From contig CAKPVT010000010.1 in assembly GCA_934196125.1 (NCBI GenBank), forward strand, positions 1 through 43,854: a DNA stretch of 43,854 nucleotides. Reading direction: 5' to 3'. The translations under genes and the position numbers were made by a program. The notes below the pieces were generated by a model that saw nothing but the letters and a program-made list of their open reading frames with translations, was not told the DNA's origin and did not search any database. The first letter of the stretch is position 1. The number at the start of each line of letters is the position of its first letter. Shown here piece by piece: positions 8,173 through 16,369 of this stretch. The stretch is from an uncultured Streptococcus sp. Its GTDB lineage: Bacteria; Bacillota; Bacilli; Lactobacillales; Streptococcaceae.

Positions 8173-8794
8173 ATGGTTAAAACTTTTATGTAATGCGACA
8201 TGGTCAAACGCGCTTTAATCTTCAAGGACGTATCCAAGGAGCTTGTGATTCTCCCTTGACTGAACTGGGAATTGAGCAAACAAAGTCTGCTAAACAACAT
8301 TTTAAAGAAGAGGGCATTACGTTTACACGTGTCTATTCTTCGACGCAGGAACGTGCTTGCGATACTGCTGAATTAGCAACGGGGCGTACGGATTATATTC
8401 GTTTGAAAGGACTAAAAGAAATGGATTTTGGTTCTTATGAAGCGCACCAAGAATACCTCAATCCGCCATTACACCGTGAAGATGGTTCAGGTTACCGTGA
8501 TTATTTTGTGGCTTATGGTGGGAATCCAATGTTCAAGTTTATAAACGAATGGCTAAGACCATTCGTGAGGTTTTAGAGCAAAGTAGTGACGGAGACCAAC
8601 TCTTATTTGTCAGTCATGGTGCGGCAATAACCCAGTTTTACCGTCATGCTACGCTGAATCCGCCAGTTCCTAAGAAACGTCTGGCAAACTGTGCCATTTT
8701 CAAAATGACTTATGACGGTAAGGATATTATGGAGCAATCAATCTATAATCCAACAGAAAAAGAGTACATTTTTGAAAGGGAAGAGAATGACTAA
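8173..8794 (+). pseudogene. Histidine phosphatase (copy 2 of 3), two frameshifts
   Basis: The natural start is the ATG at 8173. It reads only MVKTFM before a stop, because one T is missing from the run at 8184-8187. Restoring it gives MVKTFYVMRHGQTRFN. A second break, one G missing from the run at 8520-8522, splits the open part ending at 8576 from the ORF ending at 8794. That last part holds the second catalytic histidine (FVSHGAAITQF). With both bases restored the protein is about 207 residues, the same as its neighbours. As read, no active phosphatase can be made. Confidence 0.87.
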
Positions 8795-9395
8795 GACTAA
8801 GACACTCTACTTAATGCGTCATGGAGAAACCTTGTTTAATCAACTTGGGTTAATTCAAGGCTGGTGTGATTCCCCCTTGATGACAAATGGCAAGCAGCAA
8901 GCTCAAGCAGCACGTGATTATTTTCATACTCATCATATTACTTTTGATGAGCTTTATTGTTCGACAGCAGAACGTTGTTCTGATACTTTAGAAATTGTGA
9001 GCGGACGTGCAGATTATACACGGCTAAAAGGTTTGAAAGAATTTAATTTTGGTCGAATGGAAGGAAAGCCAGAGTATTTACATCCGAATCGTGAGCCCAA
9101 TCAAAAGGGACATGGTGATTTCTACCTAAAATACGACGGTGAAAGTGAAACGCAGGTAAGAGAACGGGTTAGTGATACTGTTTTTCGTCTAGTGTCGCAA
9201 TCAGACGATGACGCAACGATTTTAGCAGTTAGCCATGCAGGTGCAATTATGAGCTTTTTTAGTGCTTTAAAATTAGAAAATCACCCTGAATTGCATTTTT
9301 TAAATTGTTGCATTTTTCATTACAGTATCACGGATGACACTTATGATTTAATTAGGATCATTGACCCCGTTAGTGGGCAAATTTATGATAAATAG
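8787..9395 (+). CDS. Histidine phosphatase family protein (copy 3 of 3)
   Basis: A 202-residue phosphatase with LMRHGETLFN at the N-terminus and AVSHAGAIMSFF as the second-histidine segment. The start at 8787 is chosen because it gives MTKTKTLYLMRHGET, matching copy 1, and has GGGAAGAG just upstream. A start at 8712 would add 25 residues that belong to copy 2 in another frame. It overlaps the end of copy 2 by 8 nt, so its translation was probably coupled to copy 2, which is now broken. It has diverged from copies 1 and 2 (GLIQGWCDSPLM for RVQGACDSPLT). Substrate unknown. Confidence 0.85.
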   Translation: MTKTKTLYLMRHGETLFNQLGLIQGWCDSPLMTNGKQQAQAARDYFHTHHITFDELYCSTAERCSDTLEIVSGRADYTRLKGLKEFNFGRMEGKPEYLHPNREPNQKGHGDFYLKYDGESETQVRERVSDTVFRLVSQSDDDATILAVSHAGAIMSFFSALKLENHPELHFLNCCIFHYSITDDTYDLIRIIDPVSGQIYDK

Positions 9396-9467
9396 TATTG
9401 TTAGCGAGGAATAGCAAAAAGCAGGTTAAAAGAAGTAGATGTTTCGTTTTTTCGATAAATTTTGATA

Positions 9468-9476
9468 TGATATAAT
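9468..9476 (+). promoter_or_regulatory. Extended -10 of the AI-2E permease gene
   Basis: TGATATAAT at 9468-9476 is an extended -10. The T-rich hexamer around 9448-9453 is a poor -35. Confidence 0.5.
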
Positions 9477-9503
9477 GAAAGCAACTGAAAATTAGGAGCT
9501 GTT

Positions 9504-10622
9504 ATGAAATTCGAGAAAAAACAAGTCTATTATGTTGTACTTGCCTTTGTCCTTTGTTATGCTATCCAAGCTTATTGGAGTAATGGTGCATCAATTGTCG
9601 GAACGATTTATAAGGCAAGCTTTCCCTTTTTAATTGGTGCTGGGATTGCCTATATTGTCAACATTGTCATGAGCTTATATGAGATGCTCTACACGCGCGT
9701 TATCAAAAATAGAATACTCTTGAAAGCCAAACGTGCGATTTCGATGATTTTGGCATACTTGACCTTTATTTTATTGATTAGCTGCCTTTTTTCGATTGTC
9801 CTGCCTGATTTGATTTCAAGCATCAATTCTTTGCTGAAGATTGATACGACCGGCGTTGCTAATTTTATTAAAGAAGTTAGTGACAATAAGGCTATCAAAG
9901 AATTACTTGATTATTTTGGAAATTCATCTGATATTACTTCAACCTTTTCAGAGTATAGTCAGCAAATTTTAAATCAAGTGCTGTCCGTTTTAACAGGGAT
10001 TTTGACGTCGGTTAGTACGATTGCTTCAACTGTTTTAAATGTCTTTGTTAGCTTGGTCTTTTCAATTTATGTTTTGGCAAGCAAAGAACAATTGGGGCGT
10101 CAGTTTAATCTTTTGATTGATACCTATCTTGGCAAATACGCCGAAAAAGTTCACTATGTCCTAGACATTTTGCACCAACGTTTTCACGGTTTCTTTGTTG
10201 GTCAAACGCTAGAAGCGATGATTTTGGGGAGCTTGACAGCAGCAGGAATGTTTCTGTTTAGTTTCCCCTACGCCGCAACAATCGGTATTTTGGTTGCATT
10301 TACGGCATTAATTCCTGTTATTGGTGCTTATATTGGAGCGACCATTAGTTTTATCTTAATCGCCACACAATCTGCTTCACAAGCGTTTCTCTTTTTAGTT
10401 TACTTGATTGTTTTACAACAATTTGAAGGGAATGTCATTTATCCACGTGTCGTTGGTGGTTCAATTGGGTTACCAGGTATGTGGGTCTTAATGGCAATCA
10501 CAATCGGTGGTGCTTTATGGGGTATCCTTGGAATGTTAGTAGCTGTACCTTTGGCAGCAAGTCTTTATCAAATCATTAAAGACAACGTTGCTAAGCGCCA
10601 ACAAGCAAACTTAGATAACTGA
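9504..10622 (+). CDS. AI-2E family transporter (PerM/YdiK-like membrane protein)
   Basis: A 372-residue integral membrane protein with about 7-8 hydrophobic helices. The C-terminal pattern EGNVIYPRVVGGSIGLPGMWVL and GALWGILGMLVAVPLAA is diagnostic of the AI-2E exporter (formerly PerM) family. The family name comes from autoinducer-2 export, but members also include Na+/H+ antiporters, so the substrate here is open. It is followed 6 nt later by the GT8 gene, with which it is probably cotranscribed. Confidence 0.88.
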   Translation: MKFEKKQVYYVVLAFVLCYAIQAYWSNGASIVGTIYKASFPFLIGAGIAYIVNIVMSLYEMLYTRVIKNRILLKAKRAISMILAYLTFILLISCLFSIVLPDLISSINSLLKIDTTGVANFIKEVSDNKAIKELLDYFGNSSDITSTFSEYSQQILNQVLSVLTGILTSVSTIASTVLNVFVSLVFSIYVLASKEQLGRQFNLLIDTYLGKYAEKVHYVLDILHQRFHGFFVGQTLEAMILGSLTAAGMFLFSFPYAATIGILVAFTALIPVIGAYIGATISFILIATQSASQAFLFLVYLIVLQQFEGNVIYPRVVGGSIGLPGMWVLMAITIGGALWGILGMLVAVPLAASLYQIIKDNVAKRQQANLDN

Positions 10623-10628
10623 GATAAC

Positions 10629-11468
10629 ATGGATACAATCAATTTACTCTTTTCAATCGATGATGGCTATGTTTCGCAATTTATGGTCACGCTATATTCG
10701 ATTTATCAAAATAGTAGCAATCATAACCTAGCAGTTTATGTCTTACAAAAGCAATTGTTAAAAAAGAATGATGATATTTCGGAATTCTGTCAAAAACTAG
10801 GTGTCCGTTATACGCCTGTTGTGATTGGTGAGGAAGCATTTGAAGATGCTCCGACGACAAATCGTTACCCTGAGACCATTTATTATCGCCTTTTGGCTCA
10901 TGAATATTTGCCAAAGGAATTGAACAAGATTTTATATGTTGATGCGGATATTTTGTGTTTGAATGATGTTGTCCCCTTATATAAGCTGAATTTAGGGGAT
11001 AAACTATATGCCGCTGCTAGCCATACGTCAGATGGCAATATTTCAGAACTCGTTAATAAACTGCGTTTACGGAATTTTGAGGCAGAAGGGTATTTTAATT
11101 CTGGTGTCCTTTTGATGAACTTGGATGCCATTCGCCAGTCAGTGCATCGACAAGACATTTTAGATTATATTGAGCAAAATAATCATCTCTTGTTGTTGCC
11201 AGATCAAGACATCTTGAATGCCTTATGTGGGCATCAAACCTTGCAAATTCCTGATCAAATTTATAATTACGATGCGCGATATAATGTTCTCTATTATAGT
11301 AGAAGTTCTGGCAAATGGAATTTAAATTGGGTTATTGAACATACGGTGTTCTTGCATTTTTGCGGACGAGATAAGCCATGGAAAAAAGATTACCACGGAC
11401 GTTACAGCGCTCTTTATAAACACTACCTGCACCGCGCATTACGTTTAAAAAATAAGAAAAATCATTAA
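10629..11468 (+). CDS. Glycosyltransferase family 8
   Basis: A 279-residue retaining GT-A glycosyltransferase. The N-terminal INLLFSIDDGYV and the metal-binding DAD at residues 105-107 in ILYVDADILCLNDV define GT8. YFNSGVLLMNL, LLPDQDILNAL and FCGRDKPW are further family motifs. It lacks a signal peptide and would work at the cytoplasmic membrane face, using a UDP-sugar donor. Acceptor unknown; in streptococci such enzymes often decorate teichoic acids, glycolipids or Ser-rich proteins. It lies 6 nt after the AI-2E gene. Confidence 0.88.
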   Translation: MDTINLLFSIDDGYVSQFMVTLYSIYQNSSNHNLAVYVLQKQLLKKNDDISEFCQKLGVRYTPVVIGEEAFEDAPTTNRYPETIYYRLLAHEYLPKELNKILYVDADILCLNDVVPLYKLNLGDKLYAAASHTSDGNISELVNKLRLRNFEAEGYFNSGVLLMNLDAIRQSVHRQDILDYIEQNNHLLLLPDQDILNALCGHQTLQIPDQIYNYDARYNVLYYSRSSGKWNLNWVIEHTVFLHFCGRDKPWKKDYHGRYSALYKHYLHRALRLKNKKNH

Positions 11469-11512
11469 AAAAATACCTCGACTTACGAATAAATAAGTGG
11501 AGGTATTTTTTT
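11467..11512 (+). terminator. Terminator that also contains the radC ribosome site
   Basis: A 13-bp outer stem (11467-11479 with 11500-11512) and a 5-bp inner stem (11481-11485 with 11494-11498). The 3' arm contains GGAGGT (11499-11504), the only strong Shine-Dalgarno sequence for the radC ATG at 11516. In the folded state the site is buried. Confidence 0.75.
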
Positions 11513-11515
11513 ATT

Positions 11516-12196
11516 ATGTATGCAATTGAAATGAGAGCAGAGGCCATGTTGCCACGAGAACGCTTGAGAGATTTGGGGGCAGAGCATCTTAGCAATCAGG
11601 AACTATTATCCATTTTATTACGAACAGGAACAAAAACAACCCCAGTTTTGGAGGTTGCCAATCAAATCTTGAAAAATTTAGATAGCCTATCTGATTTTCA
11701 ACACCTATCCCTGCAAGAATTGCAACAAATCAATGGTATTGGCTATGTTAAATCAATTGAAATCAAAGCAATGATTGAACTAGCCAAGCGCATTAGCAAG
11801 GCTGAATATGTCCAAAAAGAACGCATTATGAGCAGCGAACGCCTAGCACGTAAAATGATGTTAGAATTGAGCGACCAAAAACAAGAGCACTTGGTGGCTA
11901 TTTATCTGGATACGCAAAATCGAATTATTGAACAACGAACGATTTTTATCGGTTCTGTTCGCCGTTCGATTGCTGAACCACGTGAAATTCTCTATTATGC
12001 ATGCAAAAATATGGCAACATCAGTTATTATTGTCCATAATCATCCGTCAGGCTCCCCAGAGCCAAGCGAGAACGACCTGCAATTCACCCAAAAAATGAAA
12101 CGCTCTTGTGAAGATATTGGTATTATTTGCCTTGACCATATTGTCATTGGAAAATACCAATATTACAGCTTCCGAGAAGAAGCAGATATTTTGTAA
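11516..12196 (+). CDS. radC: RadC family JAB/MPN-domain protein
   Basis: A 226-residue protein. The N-terminal half is a UPF0758 helix-hairpin-helix part (LPRERLRDLGAEHLSNQEL; QQINGIGYVKSIEIKAMIELAK). The C-terminal half is a JAMM-type metal domain with HNHPSGSPEPSENDLQFT near residues 172-189. Although named RadC, a direct repair role is not established for the family, and metalloprotease-like activity is only suspected. The start at 11516 fits the family N-terminus. Its ribosome site lies inside the preceding hairpin. Confidence 0.9.
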   Translation: MYAIEMRAEAMLPRERLRDLGAEHLSNQELLSILLRTGTKTTPVLEVANQILKNLDSLSDFQHLSLQELQQINGIGYVKSIEIKAMIELAKRISKAEYVQKERIMSSERLARKMMLELSDQKQEHLVAIYLDTQNRIIEQRTIFIGSVRRSIAEPREILYYACKNMATSVIIVHNHPSGSPEPSENDLQFTQKMKRSCEDIGIICLDHIVIGKYQYYSFREEADIL

Positions 12197-12281
12197 TGTC
12201 GCTCACTTTGTATTGCTAATGAGAAAGCAGCAGAAGAAAGTCATTCATAAAATATATTCTAAAAAATAAATGGTAAGCAAC

Positions 12282-12313
12282 AAAAAAGATACTTTCACTT
12301 AGTGGAAAGTATC
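12282..12313 (-). terminator. Terminator of rex
   Basis: GATACTTTC (12288-12296) pairs with GAAAGTATC (12305-12313). On the minus strand the stem is followed by a run of T (complement of 12282-12287). The radC-rex gap (12197-12345) holds nothing else that I recognise. Confidence 0.65.
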
Positions 12314-12345
12314 AAGAATGTTGTTTTTGAAGCTAACTTGATAAC

Positions 12346-12993
12346 CTATTTATTTTGATTGGATTGATTCATGAAATATAGTAAGGTTTGCAACTCACTT
12401 GTTAAATCAACGTATTGAACGATGATACCTTTTGGAACATTGAGGTGAACAGGAGAGAAGCTCAAAATACCATGAATACCAGCATCAACCAAGACATCCG
12501 CAACTTCTTGAGCTTTTGAACTTGGAACAGTTAAAATAGCTGTTTCAATGCCAGCTTCTTGCGCATGTTTTTTTAGTGATGAGATACCATAGATTGGAAT
12601 GCCATCTGATGTTTCATGTCCCATCATCTCATTATCGTCAGTATCAAAAGCCATAGCAATTTGCATTTTATTACGATCGTGGAAACGATAGTGAAGCAAA
12701 GCTCGCCCAATATTTCCGCAACCAACAAGAAGAACATTTGTCGTTGAATGGTCGTTTAAAATGTCAGCAAAGAAATTCGTCAATTTTTTGACATCATAGC
12801 CGAATCCTCGACGCCCTAGTTCGCCGAAATATGAAAAATCTCGACGTACGGTTGCAGAATCAATTCCTATAGCATCTGCAATTTGTTTAGAACTCGCTTT
12901 TTCGACATTATCTGTATTGAATCGCTTGAAAATACGATAATAAAGCGAGAGTCGTTTAGCTGTTGCTTTAGGAATAGATTTCTCAGTAGTCAC
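12346..12993 (-). CDS. rex: Redox-sensing transcriptional repressor Rex
   Basis: A 215-residue NADH/NAD+-responsive repressor. The N-terminal winged helix (about residues 1-80) includes SSKQIADAIGIDSATVRRDF and YFGELGRRGFGYDV. The Rossmann fold begins with VLLVGCGNIGRALL (about residue 86), and a C-terminal swapped helix ends in LQTLLYFMNQ. When NADH rises, Rex releases DNA and derepresses fermentation genes. The sequence is very close to other streptococcal Rex proteins as I recall them. It lies downstream of DUF1831 in the same direction, but a terminator separates them. Confidence 0.95.
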   Translation of the reverse strand: MTTEKSIPKATAKRLSLYYRIFKRFNTDNVEKASSKQIADAIGIDSATVRRDFSYFGELGRRGFGYDVKKLTNFFADILNDHSTTNVLLVGCGNIGRALLHYRFHDRNKMQIAMAFDTDDNEMMGHETSDGIPIYGISSLKKHAQEAGIETAILTVPSSKAQEVADVLVDAGIHGILSFSPVHLNVPKGIIVQYVDLTSELQTLLYFMNQSNQNK

Positions 12994-13038
12994 AATACCA
13001 TCTCCCTTTTACTTGTTAACACTATTGTATCAAAAAGT

Positions 13039-13056
13039 TTGTGAAAACAGAAACAA
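13039..13056 (-). promoter_or_regulatory. Possible Rex operator upstream of rex
   Basis: The Rex box consensus is TTGTGAAWWWWTTCACAA. Here one half-site, TTGTGAA at 13039-13045, is perfect, followed by AACA. The other half (13050-13056) matches at 4 of 7 positions. On the minus strand it lies upstream of a -10-like TACAAT, so autoregulation is plausible but not secure. Confidence 0.4.
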
Positions 13057-13080
13057 ATTTAACGAAATAAGCTAAAAAAC

Positions 13081-13117
13081 CGACTTAAACTAACAAAAAA
13101 TGTTAGGTATTAAGTCG
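13081..13117 (-). terminator. Terminator of the prs-desulfurase-DUF1831 operon
   Basis: An outer 8-bp stem (13081-13088 with 13110-13117) and an inner 6-bp stem (13090-13095 with 13101-13106). A-rich on the plus-strand left side, it gives a U-tail on the minus strand. Confidence 0.75.
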
Positions 13118-13138
13118 TTTTTAGTGTTTAAAAGGTTA

Positions 13139-13486
13139 TTAAACACGTTTTTTTGTGAAAATATCACGTTCCACAAGACTATCCATTAAGAAATAAAATT
13201 TTTCTTGAAGGATTTTATTGTCCTCAGATTTGAAGATATTGACAAAACGCAGACCAGATTTATCAGTAATGCTGAGTTTAAAACCTGTCAAATCTTTGTT
13301 AATCGTAATTTTCAATGGGAAACCATCACCAGAATTAGGCACTTTTTCCAACAAGCGTGTTAATTCGTAGTTTCCGATACGATTTTGTGAAAATGTGGTA
13401 TCACGAAGCGTGTATTTTTTGATGTTATCGCTAATAGCATAGCTATAAAGACAGTTTTCTAAAGTAATTTTTTTTTCAAATGCCAT
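13139..13486 (-). CDS. DUF1831 protein, cysteine desulfurase-associated
   Basis: A 115-residue cytosolic protein of unknown function. It lacks a signal peptide and membrane segments and has alternating beta-strand-like stretches (FPLKITINKDLTGFKLSITD). Its ATG lies one base after the cysteine desulfurase stop, so the two are probably translationally coupled. The same pairing occurs across streptococci and lactobacilli, which suggests a role with sulfur transfer or Fe-S assembly. This is an inference from context only. Confidence 0.85.
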   Translation of the reverse strand: MAFEKKITLENCLYSYAISDNIKKYTLRDTTFSQNRIGNYELTRLLEKVPNSGDGFPLKITINKDLTGFKLSITDKSGLRFVNIFKSEDNKILQEKFYFLMDSLVERDIFTKKRV

Positions 13487-13487
13487 C

Positions 13488-14603
13488 TTATTTTCCTACA
13501 ATTTCTATTAATTTTTGAGCGAGTTGTTGGACTTCGCTAATTATATTAAGCTCTGAAAAGCTAATGCGAATAGATTCTGTCAAACGTGGAGAATCGTCAC
13601 CATAAATGCTAGACAAAACATGACTTGGGTCGACTGTTCCAGCAGTACAAGCAGAACCTGTTGAAACGGCAAAACCTGCTAAATCAAGTTGCGTTAAAAG
13701 AATGCCGTTGTTTTGATTTGGAAAACCGATGTTAAGAACGTGAGGTATTTTATGTTGGCTACCATTGATATAATAATCCAAATCAGAAATGCCATCAAGG
13801 AATGCTTGACGAAGTTCTTGAACGTGTTGATAATTTTCATCTTTATGAACAACGGCGTCAGACAAAGCTTGGGCTAAACCGGCAACACCAATCATATTTT
13901 CCGTACTAGCACGGCGTTTCTCTTCTTGTTCGCCACCATGAAGCAAGGTATCAAAATGCTGTGGTGTTGAGTAGAGAATACCAACACCTTTTGGTCCATG
14001 AAATTTATGAGCAGAAGCTGAAAGAAAATCAGCTTTGATTTCTTCAGGAAAGACATCAATTTTTCCGACGGCTTGAACGGCATCAACATGGAATGCGGCT
14101 TGATGGTCTTGAAGAAGTGCTCCAATTTCTTTAACAGGAAGAAGATCACCAGTTTCGTTATTGGCAAACATGATGCTAACCAAAATAGTATCATCACGTA
14201 AAGCGTCCGCAACTTGTTGCGCAGAAATATGACCATTTTCAGGTTTTAGATAAGTCACTTCAAAACCAAAGCGTTTTTCTAAGTATTCCATGGTGTGAAG
14301 CACGGAATGATGCTCGATAGCAGTAGTGATGAGGTGTTTTCCTTTAGTTTGATTAGCAAAGGCGTAACCTTTGATAGCAGTATTGTTGCTTTCGGTTGCA
14401 CCAGATGTAAAGATAATGCGGCGTGGGTCAGTCTTTAAGGCTGAGGCAATCATTTGGCGGTTCGAGCGTAGGCGCTGGTTGGCTTGACGTCCAATGCCAT
14501 GAATGCTTGAGGGATTACCAAAATCGTTGACCATGATTTCTGTCATTGCATCAATAACAGAAGGTGTGAGAGGGGTAGTAGCAGCATTATCGAGATATAT
14601 CAT
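13488..14603 (-). CDS. Cysteine desulfurase (NifS/IscS family)
   Basis: A 371-residue PLP enzyme that removes sulfur from cysteine as an enzyme-bound persulfide for thiolated tRNA or Fe-S clusters. Seen are the N-terminal IYLDNAATTPL, the PLP-lysine segment SASAHKFHGPKGVG (about residues 196-209), and the catalytic Cys in STGSACTAGTVDPSHVL (about 320-336). The short spacing of that loop is of the IscS/NifS type rather than SufS. It is 7 nt downstream of prs and 1 nt upstream of DUF1831, forming one operon. Confidence 0.93.
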   Translation of the reverse strand: MIYLDNAATTPLTPSVIDAMTEIMVNDFGNPSSIHGIGRQANQRLRSNRQMIASALKTDPRRIIFTSGATESNNTAIKGYAFANQTKGKHLITTAIEHHSVLHTMEYLEKRFGFEVTYLKPENGHISAQQVADALRDDTILVSIMFANNETGDLLPVKEIGALLQDHQAAFHVDAVQAVGKIDVFPEEIKADFLSASAHKFHGPKGVGILYSTPQHFDTLLHGGEQEEKRRASTENMIGVAGLAQALSDAVVHKDENYQHVQELRQAFLDGISDLDYYINGSQHKIPHVLNIGFPNQNNGILLTQLDLAGFAVSTGSACTAGTVDPSHVLSSIYGDDSPRLTESIRISFSELNIISEVQQLAQKLIEIVGK

Positions 14604-14610
14604 ATATTAG

Positions 14611-15582
14611 TTAGTCCTTTGTAGCGTTATATGAGAATAATGGGCTGAGTGGTGATTTTTCGTGGATACGAATGATCGCGTCAGCAATTAATTTGCTTGC
14701 TGAAAGATATTTAATATTTTTTGGTAAGCGTTCTTTAGTAGCGACAGAGTCAGTTACTAAAATTTCTTTAATAGGAGCTGTATCAAGGTTTTCGGCAGCA
14801 CCGCCAGCAAACAAACCGTGACTTGCTACGGCATAGATTTCTGTTGCGCCATCACGTTCTACGATTTTAGCAGCTTCAGCAAATGTTTTACCTGTGTTCA
14901 AAATGTCATCGATAAGGATAGCTTTTTTACCAGCAACTTCACCGATGATATAACCTTCTTCGCGGTGAGAATCATCTTCTGCATAGTCGATGATTGCGAT
15001 TGGTGAATCAAGGTATTGCGCTAAGCTACGAGCACGTTTGATACCAGAGTTTTTAGGGCTAACAACGACAACGTCTTCACCTTTTAGTCCTAATTCACAG
15101 TAGTATTTAGCAAAAAGTGGAACAGTAAAGAGATTATCAACTGGAACATCAAAGAATCCCTGAACTTGAACAGCGTGAAGGTCAAGAGTCAATAGACGAT
15201 CCACGCCAGCTTTAACTAACATGTTAGCAACAAGTTTTGCAGTAATTGGTTCACGTGATGCAGCGATACGGTCTTGACGTGAGTAACCAAAATAAGGGAT
15301 AACCACGTTAACTGTGCTTGCACTAGCACGTTTACAAGCATCAACCATAATCAAAAGTTCCCAAAGATTGTCATTAACAGGGTAGCTAGTAGATTGGATG
15401 ATGTAAATATCATCTCCACGAACTGTTTCTTCGATGTTAATCATGATTTCGCCGTCTGAAAACTTACGTGTTGACACTTTTCCAAGTGGAACACCAACTG
15501 TGTCCGCAATCTTTTGTGCAATCTCTACGTTAGAAGAAAGAGAAAAAAGCTTGAATTGTTTGCCGGCGTAATGTTCTGCCAT
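14611..15582 (-). CDS. prs: Ribose-phosphate pyrophosphokinase
   Basis: A 323-residue enzyme making PRPP from ribose-5-phosphate and ATP, the entry point for purine, pyrimidine, NAD and histidine synthesis. Family motifs include KFSDGEIMINIEE, the flexible-loop region YFGYSRQDR, DLHAVQVQGFFDVPVDNL (metal and PRPP binding) and the PRPP loop VLIDDILNTG-like ILIDDILNTGKTFAEAA (about residues 221-237). First gene of the operon with the desulfurase and DUF1831. Ribosome site AAAGGAG lies upstream on the minus strand. Confidence 0.96.
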   Translation of the reverse strand: MAEHYAGKQFKLFSLSSNVEIAQKIADTVGVPLGKVSTRKFSDGEIMINIEETVRGDDIYIIQSTSYPVNDNLWELLIMVDACKRASASTVNVVIPYFGYSRQDRIAASREPITAKLVANMLVKAGVDRLLTLDLHAVQVQGFFDVPVDNLFTVPLFAKYYCELGLKGEDVVVVSPKNSGIKRARSLAQYLDSPIAIIDYAEDDSHREEGYIIGEVAGKKAILIDDILNTGKTFAEAAKIVERDGATEIYAVASHGLFAGGAAENLDTAPIKEILVTDSVATKERLPKNIKYLSASKLIADAIIRIHEKSPLSPLFSYNATKD

Positions 15583-15662
15583 GATATAAATAAACTCCTT
15601 TAAAATTAATACTTATATTCTATCAAAAAAAATGAAATAATTCAGCACTTTCTCATGAAAAA

Positions 15663-15688
15663 GCGCCTTAAATTCGTTTTAAGGTCGC
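15663..15688 (-). terminator. Terminator overlapping the CYTH gene stop
   Basis: GCGCCTTAAA (15663-15672) pairs with TTTAAGG and CGC (15678-15688, one bulged T). The minus-strand stop codon (15668-15670) lies within the stem. A-runs at 15658-15662 give the U-tail on the minus strand. Confidence 0.75.
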
Positions 15689-16237
15689 ACTGAATCGAGC
15701 GACTTTACTTTTAGCGTACTTGAAATCGATAGCGTGTTCGGCTAAGAAGTTGTCAAAATCTTTCTTACCTTGTTCGGCATTTTCAACTTCTAATTCAAGT
15801 TCGTAGTCTTTAATACCGACGTATTGGTTGCTATCAAGTGCCATTAAACCAATTTTAGTCATGGTCTCACGGCGTGTTGTTGTAAGGCTGCCAAAGTTTT
15901 TAAGACTTGAGAGTTTAACCCCGTTTTCTTCGATAAGGTTTAGAAAATCAACATCTGGAAATTTTCCAGATTTGATGATTTCTTTAGCATCTGCAACACT
16001 CAAATTATAGTTATATTCTAAGTTGCCAACTTCTTTTGGAATTTTTAGTGTTATTTCTGCACGGTTGGGCAAGGTTCTAATACGTAATGACATACGATTA
16101 GCCTTCATATCAAAGTTTTCTGAGTCGAAGTAGTAGTTTGTCTGTGTGACTGGTGCTACGTGTGAAAACTGATTATTGAGACGATTAAATTCGTCTTTAG
16201 TGAGTAAGGTTTTGTACTCGATTTCAAGGTGTGTCAT
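15668..16237 (-). CDS. CYTH domain protein
   Basis: A 189-residue cytosolic protein with the CYTH signature EIEYKTLL at residues 5-12 (ExExK). It also has basic and acidic strands of the triphosphate tunnel, such as MSLRIRTLPNRAEITLKIPK and YELELEVE. Members bind or hydrolyse triphosphates, including thiamine triphosphate, tripolyphosphate and cAMP-type substrates; the substrate here is unknown. It is divergently transcribed from relQ, a pairing seen widely in Firmicutes, which hints at a nucleotide or alarmone link. Confidence 0.9.
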   Translation of the reverse strand: MTHLEIEYKTLLTKDEFNRLNNQFSHVAPVTQTNYYFDSENFDMKANRMSLRIRTLPNRAEITLKIPKEVGNLEYNYNLSVADAKEIIKSGKFPDVDFLNLIEENGVKLSSLKNFGSLTTTRRETMTKIGLMALDSNQYVGIKDYELELEVENAEQGKKDFDNFLAEHAIDFKYAKSKVARFSATLKRI

Positions 16238-16270
16238 AAATAAATTTCCTTTTTTTCACCATTAGATTTA

Positions 16271-16279
16271 TGGTATAAT
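16271..16279 (+). promoter_or_regulatory. Extended -10 of the relQ operon
   Basis: TGGTATAAT at 16271-16279. The upstream -35 region is only T-rich. On the other strand, TTGACT near 16303-16308 and TATAAT near 16287-16292 (15-bp spacer) may serve the CYTH gene. Confidence 0.5.
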
Positions 16280-16369
16280 TAGTTTATTATATTAATTCTA
16301 TACAAAAGTCAATTTTTTGACAAGGATTGGTCATGTCTTTCGTGACAGGTCCATTAGGAAGGAAATGTG

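Noticed and set aside
13892..14236. 114-codon minus-strand ORF inside the cysteine desulfurase gene
   Set aside because: Same-strand out-of-frame shadow; the desulfurase frame holds the PLP Lys and catalytic Cys.
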